64,000 nt of DNA from Salinimicrobium terrae DSM 17865 (GTDB lineage Bacteria > Bacteroidota > Bacteroidia > Flavobacteriales > Flavobacteriaceae): contig NZ_AUKI01000024.1 of assembly GCF_000424665.1 (NCBI RefSeq), forward strand, positions 1 through 64,000, in the 5' to 3' direction. Shown here one piece after another: positions 8,944 to 17,173 of the stretch (positions are counted from its first letter, which is position 1; each line of letters opens with the position of its first letter). The translations under genes were made by a program, and so were the position numbers. The notes beneath the pieces are model-generated. The model saw only the letters and a list, made by a program, of their open reading frames with translations. It searched no databases and was not told where the DNA came from.

Positions 8944-9723
8944 ATGAGAATTACTTTACTAGTTGCCGCTTTTCTTATTACCACCTTTACATTTGCTTCT
9001 GAAAATGATTGGGGTAGAACCGGGCATAGAGCCACAGGAGAAGTGGCAGAACAGCATTTAACTAAAAAAGCTAAAGCACAGGTTAGAGAGCTTCTTAACG
9101 GGATGAATCTGGCATTTGTATCTACTTATGGCGATGATATTAAAAGTGATCCTGCTTATAGAAAGTATAACCCCTGGCATTATGTTAACCTTGAACCGGG
9201 AGAAACCAAGTACACTAAAGAAAAAGCAAATCCAAAAGGAGATCTGGTACATGCTATCAATCATTCAATTGCCGTTTTAAAGGATAAAAATGCCACTAAA
9301 GAAGACAAGGAATTTCACTTAAAGTTACTTGTACATTTTGTTGGAGATCTACACCAGCCTTTGCATGCAGGGAGAGGAGAAGATAAGGGTGGTAATGACA
9401 TCCAGGTGAGATGGTTCGGAGACGGTTCTAATCTTCACAGGGTTTGGGATAGTGAAATGATCAATGACTTTGACATGAGCTATACAGAGCTCGCCCATAA
9501 TACAGATGTCCTTTCTAAAAAAGAGATCCGCAATATTCAACAAGGATCAGTATTGGATTGGATGTACGAATCAAAAGAACTTGCCAACAGGGTATATGAT
9601 TCGGTTGAAACAGGCGAAAAACTTGGTTATCAATATATGTACGAATGGTTTCCCGTGGTGCATGACCAGGTTCAGAAAGGCGGACTTAGGTTGGCCGGAA
9701 TTCTAAATGAAATTTATAAATAA
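8944..9723 (+). CDS. secreted S1/P1-type zinc nuclease
   Basis: The exported nuclease of 259 residues should cleave single-stranded nucleic acids or 3'-nucleotides for phosphate or nucleoside salvage. The signal peptide (1-18, ending TFAS) exposes a mature N-terminus with the tryptophan of ENDWGRTGHRATGEVAE; in this family the N-terminal Trp ligates zinc. Other trinuclear-zinc ligands are in HYVNLE, HFVGDLHQPLHAG and GGNDIQVRWFG/NLHRVWDSE. The length is usual. It is flanked by its own promoter-like box and terminator, so it is monocistronic. Confidence 0.93.
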   Translation: MRITLLVAAFLITTFTFASENDWGRTGHRATGEVAEQHLTKKAKAQVRELLNGMNLAFVSTYGDDIKSDPAYRKYNPWHYVNLEPGETKYTKEKANPKGDLVHAINHSIAVLKDKNATKEDKEFHLKLLVHFVGDLHQPLHAGRGEDKGGNDIQVRWFGDGSNLHRVWDSEMINDFDMSYTELAHNTDVLSKKEIRNIQQGSVLDWMYESKELANRVYDSVETGEKLGYQYMYEWFPVVHDQVQKGGLRLAGILNEIYK

Positions 9724-9743
9724 ATTCTGGTAAAATATCTAGA

Positions 9744-9775
9744 AAGCCCGGGTAGTTTTATCCGGGTTTTTCTTT
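9744..9775 (+). terminator. intrinsic terminator after the nuclease gene
   Basis: The stem CCCGG (9747-9751)/CCGGG (9762-9766) is extended by AAG/TTT pairs and followed by a T-rich run, 21 bp after the nuclease stop. Confidence 0.8.
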
Positions 9776-9907
9776 TTGAAATAGTTCCGGTTTATTAAAC
9801 TTAACATAGGCTTAAAAATTTTAATATAACTTTAAAATATTTTGCATAAGATGTTAAAAATAAATAATTTGGCCACGCCCTTTTATTGAACTTAACATGT
9901 CGCAGAA

Positions 9908-12112
9908 TTGAACGTAAAATTCCTTTCTCTCTTCCTGGCAATATTGTTTTCAGCCTTTTCTTTTTCGCAATCTGAAGAAGAGAATGCTCGCGACAGTATA
10001 AAGAAGCTTTTAAAGTTGTCCACCCGGGCAATTAATGACTATGAGTACAATAAAGCTATCGATTATTCTCTTAGCCTAATTGAATTAGCCAGCAAGAAAG
10101 AAGATCCATATTATCTTTATCATGGTTATAATAATCTTGGGATTACTTATGACGAGCTGTTGGATACTCTCAGGGCTAAGAATAGCTACGAAAAAGCATT
10201 GGAATATGCAGAGATCGAGCAGAATGATACGCTTCTATGGTGGGCCTATAATAACCTGGGTAATATGTTTACCACTAATAAGGAAACGGTAGAGTGGGGT
10301 TTCAATTACTACGATAAGGCTATAGAAGTAGCATCTCAGTTTGATGATCCCGATAGTAGAGCGACACCGATATTGAACAAGGGATGGACCCATCTCGACA
10401 TGAAGGAGTATGATAAAGCATATCCCTATTTGAAGAAAGTAAGGGATATTGTCGAAGAATATGAGGATCCCTACATCCACAGTCAATTAGCCTCCCTCTT
10501 CGGTATTTATCATTCCGGAAAAAACAATTATGAACAATCAAAGGAGTATTTTGAAGAGGCTATAAGAATTGCCGAAAAGGACTCCCTCTATATGGATGCT
10601 GTTTCAGCCTATAAAGGATATGCTGAAGTCTTATTCAAAAATGAAGAATTTGAGCGAGCCTATAATGCCCTTGAAAAATATAATGAATATGACGCTCTTT
10701 TATACGAGAAGGAGAAACTGAAGCAAATGGAAACTGCCCAGGCTCGTTTCGAAACTAACCAATATCGCGAAAACCTGGAAAGAGCCAGGAGGGAGCAAAT
10801 ATATAAAGATCAGGTAATCAATCAGTCTGAGCAAATTTCTTTGATTATGCTCATATCTATTTCCGTTATGCTCTTGTTTATAATTCTCTTAATCAGGAAT
10901 AACCGGGCAAGAAAGAAACTGATTCTTGAGTTAAAGGAAAAAAACAGTGAATTATTTACTGCAAAGGAAGAGGCCGAACGTTTATCAAATTTAAAAAGCC
11001 GATTTTTCTCTACCGTAAGTCATGAATTAAGGACTCCGCTTTATGGTGTTGTAGGTTTAACCTCTTTACTGCTGGAGGATAATAATAATAAAAAATTAGA
11101 GGGTGACCTTAAATCTCTGAAGTTCTCTGCCGATTACCTGCTGGCTCTAATTAATGATGTTTTGCAGATGAACAAAATGGAATCCCGGTTGGTCTCACTG
11201 GAGAATACTCCTTTTAATATTCATGGCCTCATGAAGGGAATCGTAAAATCCTTCGAATTTACACGCCATCAAAATAATAATACTGTTGAACTGCAAATTA
11301 GTGAAAATATTCCGCGGACCCTCATTGGTGATTCTGTTCGTCTTTCACAGATCATTATGAATCTTGTAGGAAATGCGGTTAAATTTACCGAACGCGGAAA
11401 GGTATGGATCAAGGCAACATGTAAAAATTGTGAGGACGGAAAATGTCTTATTTACTTTGAAGTTGGAGATACCGGTATGGGAATTCCTGAAAATAAACAA
11501 CAGGAGATATTTGAAGAGTTTTCCCAGTTAAGAGCAAATAATTATAATTATCAGGGGACTGGATTGGGTCTTCCTATAGTTAGAAACCTCCTTAAATTAT
11601 TTGGTTCAGAAATCCACCTGGAAAGTAAGGAAGGCGAAGGTTCTGTGTTTAGTTTTGCAATCCTGTTTGCACAAGGGGGAATAGAGGAAACAGACGTACA
11701 AGGGGGTGATAGTGATTTTTCCGAAGAAAGCATTCTTAAAAAGGCACTTATTGTAGATGATAACAGGATCAATCAGGTTGTGACAAGAAGGATCATGGAA
11801 AAACGACAATTTACGTGTAAGGTGGCCGGGGATGGATATCAGGCAATCGAGATGTTAAAAAAAGAATCCTTCGGAGTGGTTCTAATGGATGTTAATATGC
11901 CTGGAATAAGTGGGATGGAAACTACCCAGAAAATCCGGGAATTTAATCCGGATGTGCCTATTATTGCTTTGACAGCAGTTGAAATACAGGAAATGCGGGA
12001 AGAAATTCTAAATTCCGGAATGAATGATATTATTATAAAGCCTTATGATATCCCTACTTTCTTCAATACAATTTTCAGGAATTTAAAAACACCGGTTAAT
12101 CCTGAGGCTTAG
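9908..12112 (+). CDS. TPR-containing hybrid sensor histidine kinase/response regulator
   Basis: This 734-residue inner-membrane hybrid kinase has a signal peptide (1-21, MNVKFLSLFLAILFSAFSFS), periplasmic TPR-like helices (about 30-270), a coiled coil, and a transmembrane helix at 311-329. After these come a cytoplasmic HisKA domain with phospho-His372 (FFSTVSHELRTP), a HATPase_c domain (GDTGMGIPE; GTGLGLPIV) and a receiver domain with acceptor Asp661 (VLMDVNMPG) and KPYD. The start is TTG at 9908: the frame has a stop upstream at 9893 and no ATG, and this start gives an intact signal peptide. No DNA-binding output domain is present, so signalling must pass through another protein, perhaps a phosphotransfer protein. 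Confidence 0.9.
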   Translation: MNVKFLSLFLAILFSAFSFSQSEEENARDSIKKLLKLSTRAINDYEYNKAIDYSLSLIELASKKEDPYYLYHGYNNLGITYDELLDTLRAKNSYEKALEYAEIEQNDTLLWWAYNNLGNMFTTNKETVEWGFNYYDKAIEVASQFDDPDSRATPILNKGWTHLDMKEYDKAYPYLKKVRDIVEEYEDPYIHSQLASLFGIYHSGKNNYEQSKEYFEEAIRIAEKDSLYMDAVSAYKGYAEVLFKNEEFERAYNALEKYNEYDALLYEKEKLKQMETAQARFETNQYRENLERARREQIYKDQVINQSEQISLIMLISISVMLLFIILLIRNNRARKKLILELKEKNSELFTAKEEAERLSNLKSRFFSTVSHELRTPLYGVVGLTSLLLEDNNNKKLEGDLKSLKFSADYLLALINDVLQMNKMESRLVSLENTPFNIHGLMKGIVKSFEFTRHQNNNTVELQISENIPRTLIGDSVRLSQIIMNLVGNAVKFTERGKVWIKATCKNCEDGKCLIYFEVGDTGMGIPENKQQEIFEEFSQLRANNYNYQGTGLGLPIVRNLLKLFGSEIHLESKEGEGSVFSFAILFAQGGIEETDVQGGDSDFSEESILKKALIVDDNRINQVVTRRIMEKRQFTCKVAGDGYQAIEMLKKESFGVVLMDVNMPGISGMETTQKIREFNPDVPIIALTAVEIQEMREEILNSGMNDIIIKPYDIPTFFNTIFRNLKTPVNPEA

Positions 12113-12177
12113 GTCATATTAATGAAGGATTCATTTTCTTCGGTTCTCAATTCAATTCATTTTTCAGGGAAAATAAA

Positions 12178-12208
12178 AACCGCCTCCCTGACAGGCAAAG
12201 AAGCGGTT
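12178..12208 (-). terminator. terminator-like hairpin after htpG
   Basis: AACCGC (12178-12183) pairs with GCGGTT (12203-12208), with an inner CCT/AGG extension. On the minus strand it is followed by T residues (complement of 12171-12179). It lies 25 bp past the htpG stop and between two converging genes, so it may serve both. Confidence 0.7.
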
Positions 12209-12232
12209 GCTGATTATAATAGTGATCTTAGG

Positions 12233-14119
12233 TTATTTGATCATCTCAAAACTGCGTTTTATAAAGGAGGTCAATTCTTCCCCTTTTAGAAGGTTTTGTG
12301 ATAATCTTGCCAGGTCAAGAGATTGCTTGATCAAACGCTCCTGTTTTTTCTCAGTTTTTGTGTTGAGGATTTCCGTAATAAGCGGGTGGTTGGTATTGAC
12401 CACCAGGTTATACATCTCCGGCATGTTGCCCATTCCAAACATTCCGCCGCCGCCGGTTTGCTGCATTTCTTTCATTCTGCGCATAAATTCTGGCTGAGTG
12501 ATAATTAGAGGGGCTGCACTGCTGTCCATAGACTCTAATTGAACAGTATATTTTTCTTTAGGCACTACCTTTTCAAAATCTCCCTTCAGCTTTTCTTTTT
12601 CCTCTTCGTTAAGTTTAGAGATCTTCTCTTCATCCTTCTTGATGAGGTTGTCTACATGGTCGGCATCCACACGGGCGAAAGAAATTTTTTCTTCTCCTGT
12701 TTCCAGCTTTTGGAGCAAGTGAGAAACTATTGGGGAATCCAGTAACAATACTTCATAGCCTTTATCCTTGGCTGCTTCGATGTAACTGTGCTGCGCATCC
12801 ATATTAGAAGCATAAAGAATTACTCTATTTCCATCCTTATCGGTCTGATTGTCTTTTATCTTTTCAATAAATTCTTCAAAAGTGAAATACTTATCCTCTA
12901 CTGTTGGATAAAGCGCAAAATCTTTAGCTTTTTCAAAGAACTTGTCTTCAGAAAGCATTCCGTACTCAATAACGATCTTAATGTCGTTCCACTTTTTCTC
13001 AAAATCCTCACGATTGTTGTTGAAAAGAGACTTCAGCTTATCTGCTACCTTACGGGTAATGTAGCTGGAAATCTTCTTAACGGCTCCATCTGCCTGTAGA
13101 TAGGAGCGGGAAACGTTCAGCGGGATATCGGGAGAATCAATTACTCCGCGCAGCATTGTAAGAAATTCAGGTACTATACCTTCAACATTATCGGTTACGA
13201 AAACCTGATTCTGGTACAGCTGAATTTTATCCTTCTGAATATTCATGTCCTGAGACATCTTTGGGAAATAAAGAATTCCGGTAAGGTTGAAAGGATAATC
13301 AACGTTCAGGTGAATGTGGAATAAAGGCTCCTCGAACTGCATTGGGTAAAGTTCCCTGTAGAAATCCTTGTAATCCTTGTCTTCAAGATCTGTTGGTTGC
13401 TTTGTCCACGCAGGATTTGGATTGTTGATAATGTTATCAACTGTTTTAGTCTCCGGCTCGGCATCTTCAGGTGCGTCTTCAGGAAGAGGAAGTTCTTCTT
13501 CGCGAGTCCCAAACTTGATAGGGATCGGCATAAACTTATTGTACTTGGTCAATAATTCCCTAATACGACCTTCTTCTAAAAATTCTTTGTCATCTTCATT
13601 GATATGAAGAATAATGTCTGATCCGTGGACTTTTTTATCGGCTTCTTCAAGGGTGAACTCTGTAGTACCTTCACACACCCAGTGAGCTGCAGGCTCATCT
13701 TTGTAAGACTTGGTGATGATCTCCACTTTATTGGCTACCATAAAGGCAGAATAAAAACCAAGACCAAAATGACCTATAATTCCGCTGTCTTTAGCTGAAT
13801 CCTTATATTTCTCAAGGAATTCTTCAGCGCCCGAAAAAGCTACCTGGTTAATATATTTTTCAACCTCTTCCTTCGTCATTCCAATTCCCTGGTCGTTAAT
13901 GATAAGTTGCTTCTTTTCCTTGTCGATCTTCACTTCGATGACAGGGTTCCCATATTCTACTCCAGCCTCCCCAATAGCAGCGAGGTGCTTCAATTTAAGA
14001 GTAGCATCTGTGGCGTTTGAGATCAATTCGCGTAAAAAGATCTCGTGATCACTGTATAAAAACTTTTTGATTAAAGGAAAAATGTTTTCAACAGATACAT
14101 TGATATTTCCGGTTGCCAT
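12233..14119 (-). CDS. htpG: Hsp90-family molecular chaperone HtpG
   Basis: This cytosolic ATP-dependent chaperone works with the Hsp70 system in protein remodelling. The 628-residue protein has the GHKL ATPase domain at the N-terminus: RELISNATDA (the catalytic Glu and Mg-binding Asn), NDQGIGMT, and GHFGLGFYSAFMVA. A middle domain and a dimerisation domain follow. An acidic linker (PEDAPEDAEPETK) lies around residue 210-225. As in other bacterial HtpG, no C-terminal MEEVD is present. The length is typical. It ends in a terminator shared with the converging kinase gene. Confidence 0.97.
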   Translation of the reverse strand: MATGNINVSVENIFPLIKKFLYSDHEIFLRELISNATDATLKLKHLAAIGEAGVEYGNPVIEVKIDKEKKQLIINDQGIGMTKEEVEKYINQVAFSGAEEFLEKYKDSAKDSGIIGHFGLGFYSAFMVANKVEIITKSYKDEPAAHWVCEGTTEFTLEEADKKVHGSDIILHINEDDKEFLEEGRIRELLTKYNKFMPIPIKFGTREEELPLPEDAPEDAEPETKTVDNIINNPNPAWTKQPTDLEDKDYKDFYRELYPMQFEEPLFHIHLNVDYPFNLTGILYFPKMSQDMNIQKDKIQLYQNQVFVTDNVEGIVPEFLTMLRGVIDSPDIPLNVSRSYLQADGAVKKISSYITRKVADKLKSLFNNNREDFEKKWNDIKIVIEYGMLSEDKFFEKAKDFALYPTVEDKYFTFEEFIEKIKDNQTDKDGNRVILYASNMDAQHSYIEAAKDKGYEVLLLDSPIVSHLLQKLETGEEKISFARVDADHVDNLIKKDEEKISKLNEEEKEKLKGDFEKVVPKEKYTVQLESMDSSAAPLIITQPEFMRRMKEMQQTGGGGMFGMGNMPEMYNLVVNTNHPLITEILNTKTEKKQERLIKQSLDLARLSQNLLKGEELTSFIKRSFEMIK

Positions 14120-14276
14120 ATATTTTGGTTTATTAAATTTTACGTTCCCCCAGAGATGTCAAAAAAAGTACCAACTAACCTTCGCTGACAAACTGACAGC
14201 GAAAGTAATTTGGGAGATTCTTTTCCGACTACTTTAAAGTCTGGTATAAAACTTTTAACATGAGATTGTTTGAATT

Positions 14277-14311
14277 TTGTGAATTAAACTTATACAAAAG
14301 TTGTAAATTTG
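14277..14311 (+). promoter_or_regulatory. candidate promoter for the TetR-like gene
   Basis: The box TAAATTTG (14304-14311) fits the -7 consensus TAnnTTTG and lies 20 bp upstream of the start. A TTG at 14277-14279 is 24 bp further upstream, slightly wide for a -33 box. Confidence 0.45.
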
Positions 14312-14331
14312 ACCTAATTAATTAGAAAACA

Positions 14332-15003
14332 ATGGCAAGAGCAAAGAAAATGAATGAGCAGGAAGAGGTTTTAACGCAGGATCGTCTTATTGAATTTTAT
14401 ATGAATGATGTGCTGGAAAATGGAGAAGAGCCTGGAATGGTATACAAGTTTTGCAAACAGCATGATATTACTGAAGCAGAGTTCTACAATTTCTTCGGAA
14501 GTTTTGAAGGCTTAAAAATGGGGATCTGGAAAAGATTTTTTGAGCATACCCTAAAAGTTATGCAGAACAGCAAGGAGTATAATTCTTTTGATAACAGGGA
14601 GAAAATGCTCACTTTATATTATACCTTTTTTGAACTACTCAGCGCAAACCGTAGTTATGTATTGTTTACTCTTAGAAAAGAGGAGCCAATGCCGAAGAAT
14701 GCTAAACAACTTAAAGGTCTGCGACGGGAAGTAAAGAATTATACTGCAGAACTTATTCGCGAAAGGAATCAGGAAAAACAGGGACGGCTTTTAAAAAGGT
14801 CTGAAACTGTCTTTTCTGAAGCTGCATGGGTACAGCTCATGTTTTTGCTAAAGTTCTGGATGGATGATAATTCCCCGCAATTTGAAAGTACAGATGTGGC
14901 AATAGAAAAATCGGTGAATACGGTTTTTGACCTTTTTGAGAATACCCCATTGGAGAGAGTGCTTGATCTTGGAAAATTCCTTTGGAAAGAAAAAATGGCC
15001 TGA
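14332..15003 (+). CDS. TetR-family-like transcriptional regulator
   Basis: The 223-residue protein begins with a TetR-like N-terminal helix-turn-helix (MVYKFCKQHDITEAEFYNFF, about residues 38-57). The usual TetR sequence pattern of glycine plus threonine-rich recognition helix is weakly conserved. A helical ligand or dimer domain of roughly 150 residues follows, with TetR C-terminal character. It is 81 bp upstream of an ABC1-kinase gene in the same direction. This pairing is common in Flavobacteriia and suggests that the regulator and the kinase serve one pathway. No inducer can be inferred. Confidence 0.75.
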   Translation: MARAKKMNEQEEVLTQDRLIEFYMNDVLENGEEPGMVYKFCKQHDITEAEFYNFFGSFEGLKMGIWKRFFEHTLKVMQNSKEYNSFDNREKMLTLYYTFFELLSANRSYVLFTLRKEEPMPKNAKQLKGLRREVKNYTAELIRERNQEKQGRLLKRSETVFSEAAWVQLMFLLKFWMDDNSPQFESTDVAIEKSVNTVFDLFENTPLERVLDLGKFLWKEKMA

Positions 15004-15084
15004 TCGATTTATACATCTTTAGACCATTCCCGCGGCTGGGTTACCCCTACTAATCTAGTCGTCGGGTTTTTAATTTGACAAAAT

Positions 15085-16392
15085 ATGAAAACAATAGATA
15101 AAATTCCTACCGGAAAAATAAGTCGTACCGGTAAAATGGTTCAAACGGGTATTAAGGTGGGAGGAAACTACCTGAAATACTATTCAAAAAAGGCATTAAA
15201 CGGAGATCTTTCCCGGGATCAACTGGATGAAAGCAATGCAGAGGACATTTATAATGGGCTAAAAAGCCTAAAAGGAAGTGCTCTCAAAGTTGCGCAGATG
15301 CTTTCCATGGAAAAGAGTCTCCTTCCAAATGCTTATGTAGAAAAATTCAGTCTCGCCCAATTCAGCGTGCCACCGCTTTCTGCACCGCTCGTAAGGAAAA
15401 CCTTCAAGAAATATCACGGACAGTACCCCAACGAACTTTTTGACACTTTTTCTCTTGATTCTGTCAATGCTGCCAGTATTGGTCAGGTGCATAGGGCAAC
15501 TAAAGATGGAAAGGAACTCGCTGTCAAAATTCAGTATCCCGGGGTGGCCGATAGTATTAGTTCAGATCTCGCAATGGTAAAACCCATTGCTATGAAAATG
15601 TTCAATTTGCAGGGAAAAGATTCCGAAAGGTATTTTAAAGAGGTGGAAGGGAAGTTGCTGGAGGAAACAGATTATGTGCTTGAAGTAAAGCAGAGCATTG
15701 AGATTTCAGAAGCCTGTAAACATATTTCCAACCTTAAATTTCCCCAGTATTATGAGGATTTGTCCAGTGAAAAGATTATCACAATGGACTGGATGAACGG
15801 AATTCATCTTAGTGACTTTGCAAAGCAGAATAGGGACAAGGACAAAGCAAACAAATTAGGGCAGGCGCTTTGGGATTTTTATATGTACCAAATGCACGTT
15901 CTTAAAGAAGTACATGCCGATCCACATCCCGGGAATTTCCTTGTAGATAAAGAAGACAATCTCATTGCTATTGACTTTGGTTGTATCAAAAAGGTGCCAC
16001 AGGATTTTTATGAGCCTTATTTCGAACTTGCCGATAAAGACAAAATAAATGATCCTGAATTATTCAACGAAAAGCTGTTTGAACTGGAAATTTTGAGAAA
16101 AGAAGATAGTCCAAAAGAGATTGCTTTCTTTTCGGAATTGTTCTACCAGATGCTGAGTTTATTTACCGCGCCTTTTCATGGGGAAGAATTCGATTTTTCA
16201 GATGAAGGATTCTGGACTTCAGTTACCACGCTTAGTGAAAAGTATAGTAAAGATCAGGAATTGAGAAAAATGAACGGGAATCGAGGAAGTAAACATTTTC
16301 TCTATATCAACCGTACCTTTTTTGGACTTTACAATTTACTGCACGATTTAGGAGCAACTGTGAAGATCAATAACTTTAAACAGTATTCCTGA
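15085..16392 (+). CDS. ABC1/AarF/UbiB-family atypical kinase
   Basis: The 435-residue protein is of the ABC1 (UbiB/ADCK) family, atypical protein-kinase-like ATPases linked to quinone and lipid metabolism at membranes. Hallmarks are the KxGQ-like motif region LKGSALKVAQML, the A-rich nucleotide loop NAASIGQVHRA (instead of a G-rich loop), the VAIK-type lysine in LAVKIQYPG, the catalytic-loop-like VHADPHPGNFLV and the metal-binding IDFGCIKK. The length is normal. No C-terminal TM helix is evident. The exact substrate is unknown. It is downstream of the TetR-like gene and has its own terminator. Confidence 0.9.
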   Translation: MKTIDKIPTGKISRTGKMVQTGIKVGGNYLKYYSKKALNGDLSRDQLDESNAEDIYNGLKSLKGSALKVAQMLSMEKSLLPNAYVEKFSLAQFSVPPLSAPLVRKTFKKYHGQYPNELFDTFSLDSVNAASIGQVHRATKDGKELAVKIQYPGVADSISSDLAMVKPIAMKMFNLQGKDSERYFKEVEGKLLEETDYVLEVKQSIEISEACKHISNLKFPQYYEDLSSEKIITMDWMNGIHLSDFAKQNRDKDKANKLGQALWDFYMYQMHVLKEVHADPHPGNFLVDKEDNLIAIDFGCIKKVPQDFYEPYFELADKDKINDPELFNEKLFELEILRKEDSPKEIAFFSELFYQMLSLFTAPFHGEEFDFSDEGFWTSVTTLSEKYSKDQELRKMNGNRGSKHFLYINRTFFGLYNLLHDLGATVKINNFKQYS

Positions 16393-16418
16393 CTTTTTTA
16401 GGATTTTTGTAAAATTAC

Positions 16419-16448
16419 AACCGGGACTAAGCTGTTCCGGTTTTTTTA
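16419..16448 (+). terminator. intrinsic terminator after the ABC1-kinase gene
   Basis: An 8-bp stem AACCGGGA/TTCCGGTT (one G-T pair) with an 8-nt loop is followed by seven T, 27 bp after the stop codon. Confidence 0.9.
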
Positions 16449-16577
16449 TTCCTGTTATTATTATTCTAAATTCTTTTCCAGGCCTGTTAAAAACATTAAA
16501 GTGTTTTATATCAGTGCTGTTGTGCATTAAATTGGACGTAGACGATTGAAAATGAAGTTGAACTTAAAACAATAACA

Positions 16578-17102
16578 ATGAAAACTTTAAAAGGAATATT
16601 TTTAGCATCATGTATGATTTTTGGAACAGGAATTTATGCTCAGGATTTTGATACTTATGATGCAGATGTTGATGGAAGACTGGATCAGAACGAATTCAGC
16701 GAAAGGAATAATCTTGGTTATGACAATTGGGATGCCAACACAGACGGCATAATAGAGGACAGTGAGTTTTCAGAAAGAGCATATAATAGCTTTGATCGCA
16801 ACCGTGACAGCTTTATTGATGAAACCGAATGGAACGAAGGAATTAATACCGGCTTTGGTCAACATTTTGGAGATGTAGATTACGATATATTGGATACCAA
16901 CAGAGACGGTATATTAGATACCGAGGAATGGGACGAAGGTTTGACCAACAATACCTGGTTTGAACAGTATGACACTAATGAAGATGGATTAATTGACAAT
17001 GAGGAGTGGAATGTAAATACATTTGACAACTGGGATATGAATAATGACAATTTTGTTGACGAAACTGAATTTAACGACTATGATGCATTTGAAAACTTTT
17101 AG
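16578..17102 (+). CDS. secreted six-EF-hand calcium-binding protein
   Basis: The 174-residue exported protein has a signal peptide (1-21, ending GIYAQ). Six consecutive EF-hand-like loops follow: DADVDGRLDQNEF, DANTDGIIEDSEF, DRNRDSFIDETEW, DTNRDGILDTEEW, DTNEDGLIDNEEW and DMNNDNFVDETEF. Most have the DxDxDG calcium ligands; loops three and six have Ser and Asn at the glycine position. The sequence is strongly acidic, as expected for calcium binding in the periplasm or outside the cell. No catalytic domain is attached. Role unknown: buffering, adhesion or stabilising a partner are all possible. It is monocistronic, with its own terminator. Confidence 0.9.
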   Translation: MKTLKGIFLASCMIFGTGIYAQDFDTYDADVDGRLDQNEFSERNNLGYDNWDANTDGIIEDSEFSERAYNSFDRNRDSFIDETEWNEGINTGFGQHFGDVDYDILDTNRDGILDTEEWDEGLTNNTWFEQYDTNEDGLIDNEEWNVNTFDNWDMNNDNFVDETEFNDYDAFENF

Positions 17103-17131
17103 AAGTTTTAAATAATTATCCCCAAAAGTAA

Positions 17132-17155
17132 AGCCCGCTAATTGCGGGCTTTTTA
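17132..17155 (+). terminator. intrinsic terminator after the EF-hand gene
   Basis: The perfect 7-bp stem AGCCCGC/GCGGGCT with a 5-nt loop is followed by T residues. It lies between the EF-hand gene and the converging peptidase gene and may act for both. Confidence 0.9.
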
Positions 17156-17173
17156 TATTTTAAAATGTTCAAT

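Noticed and set aside
12207-12745. Small plus-strand frames over htpG
   Set aside because: All are within a well-supported HtpG coding region.
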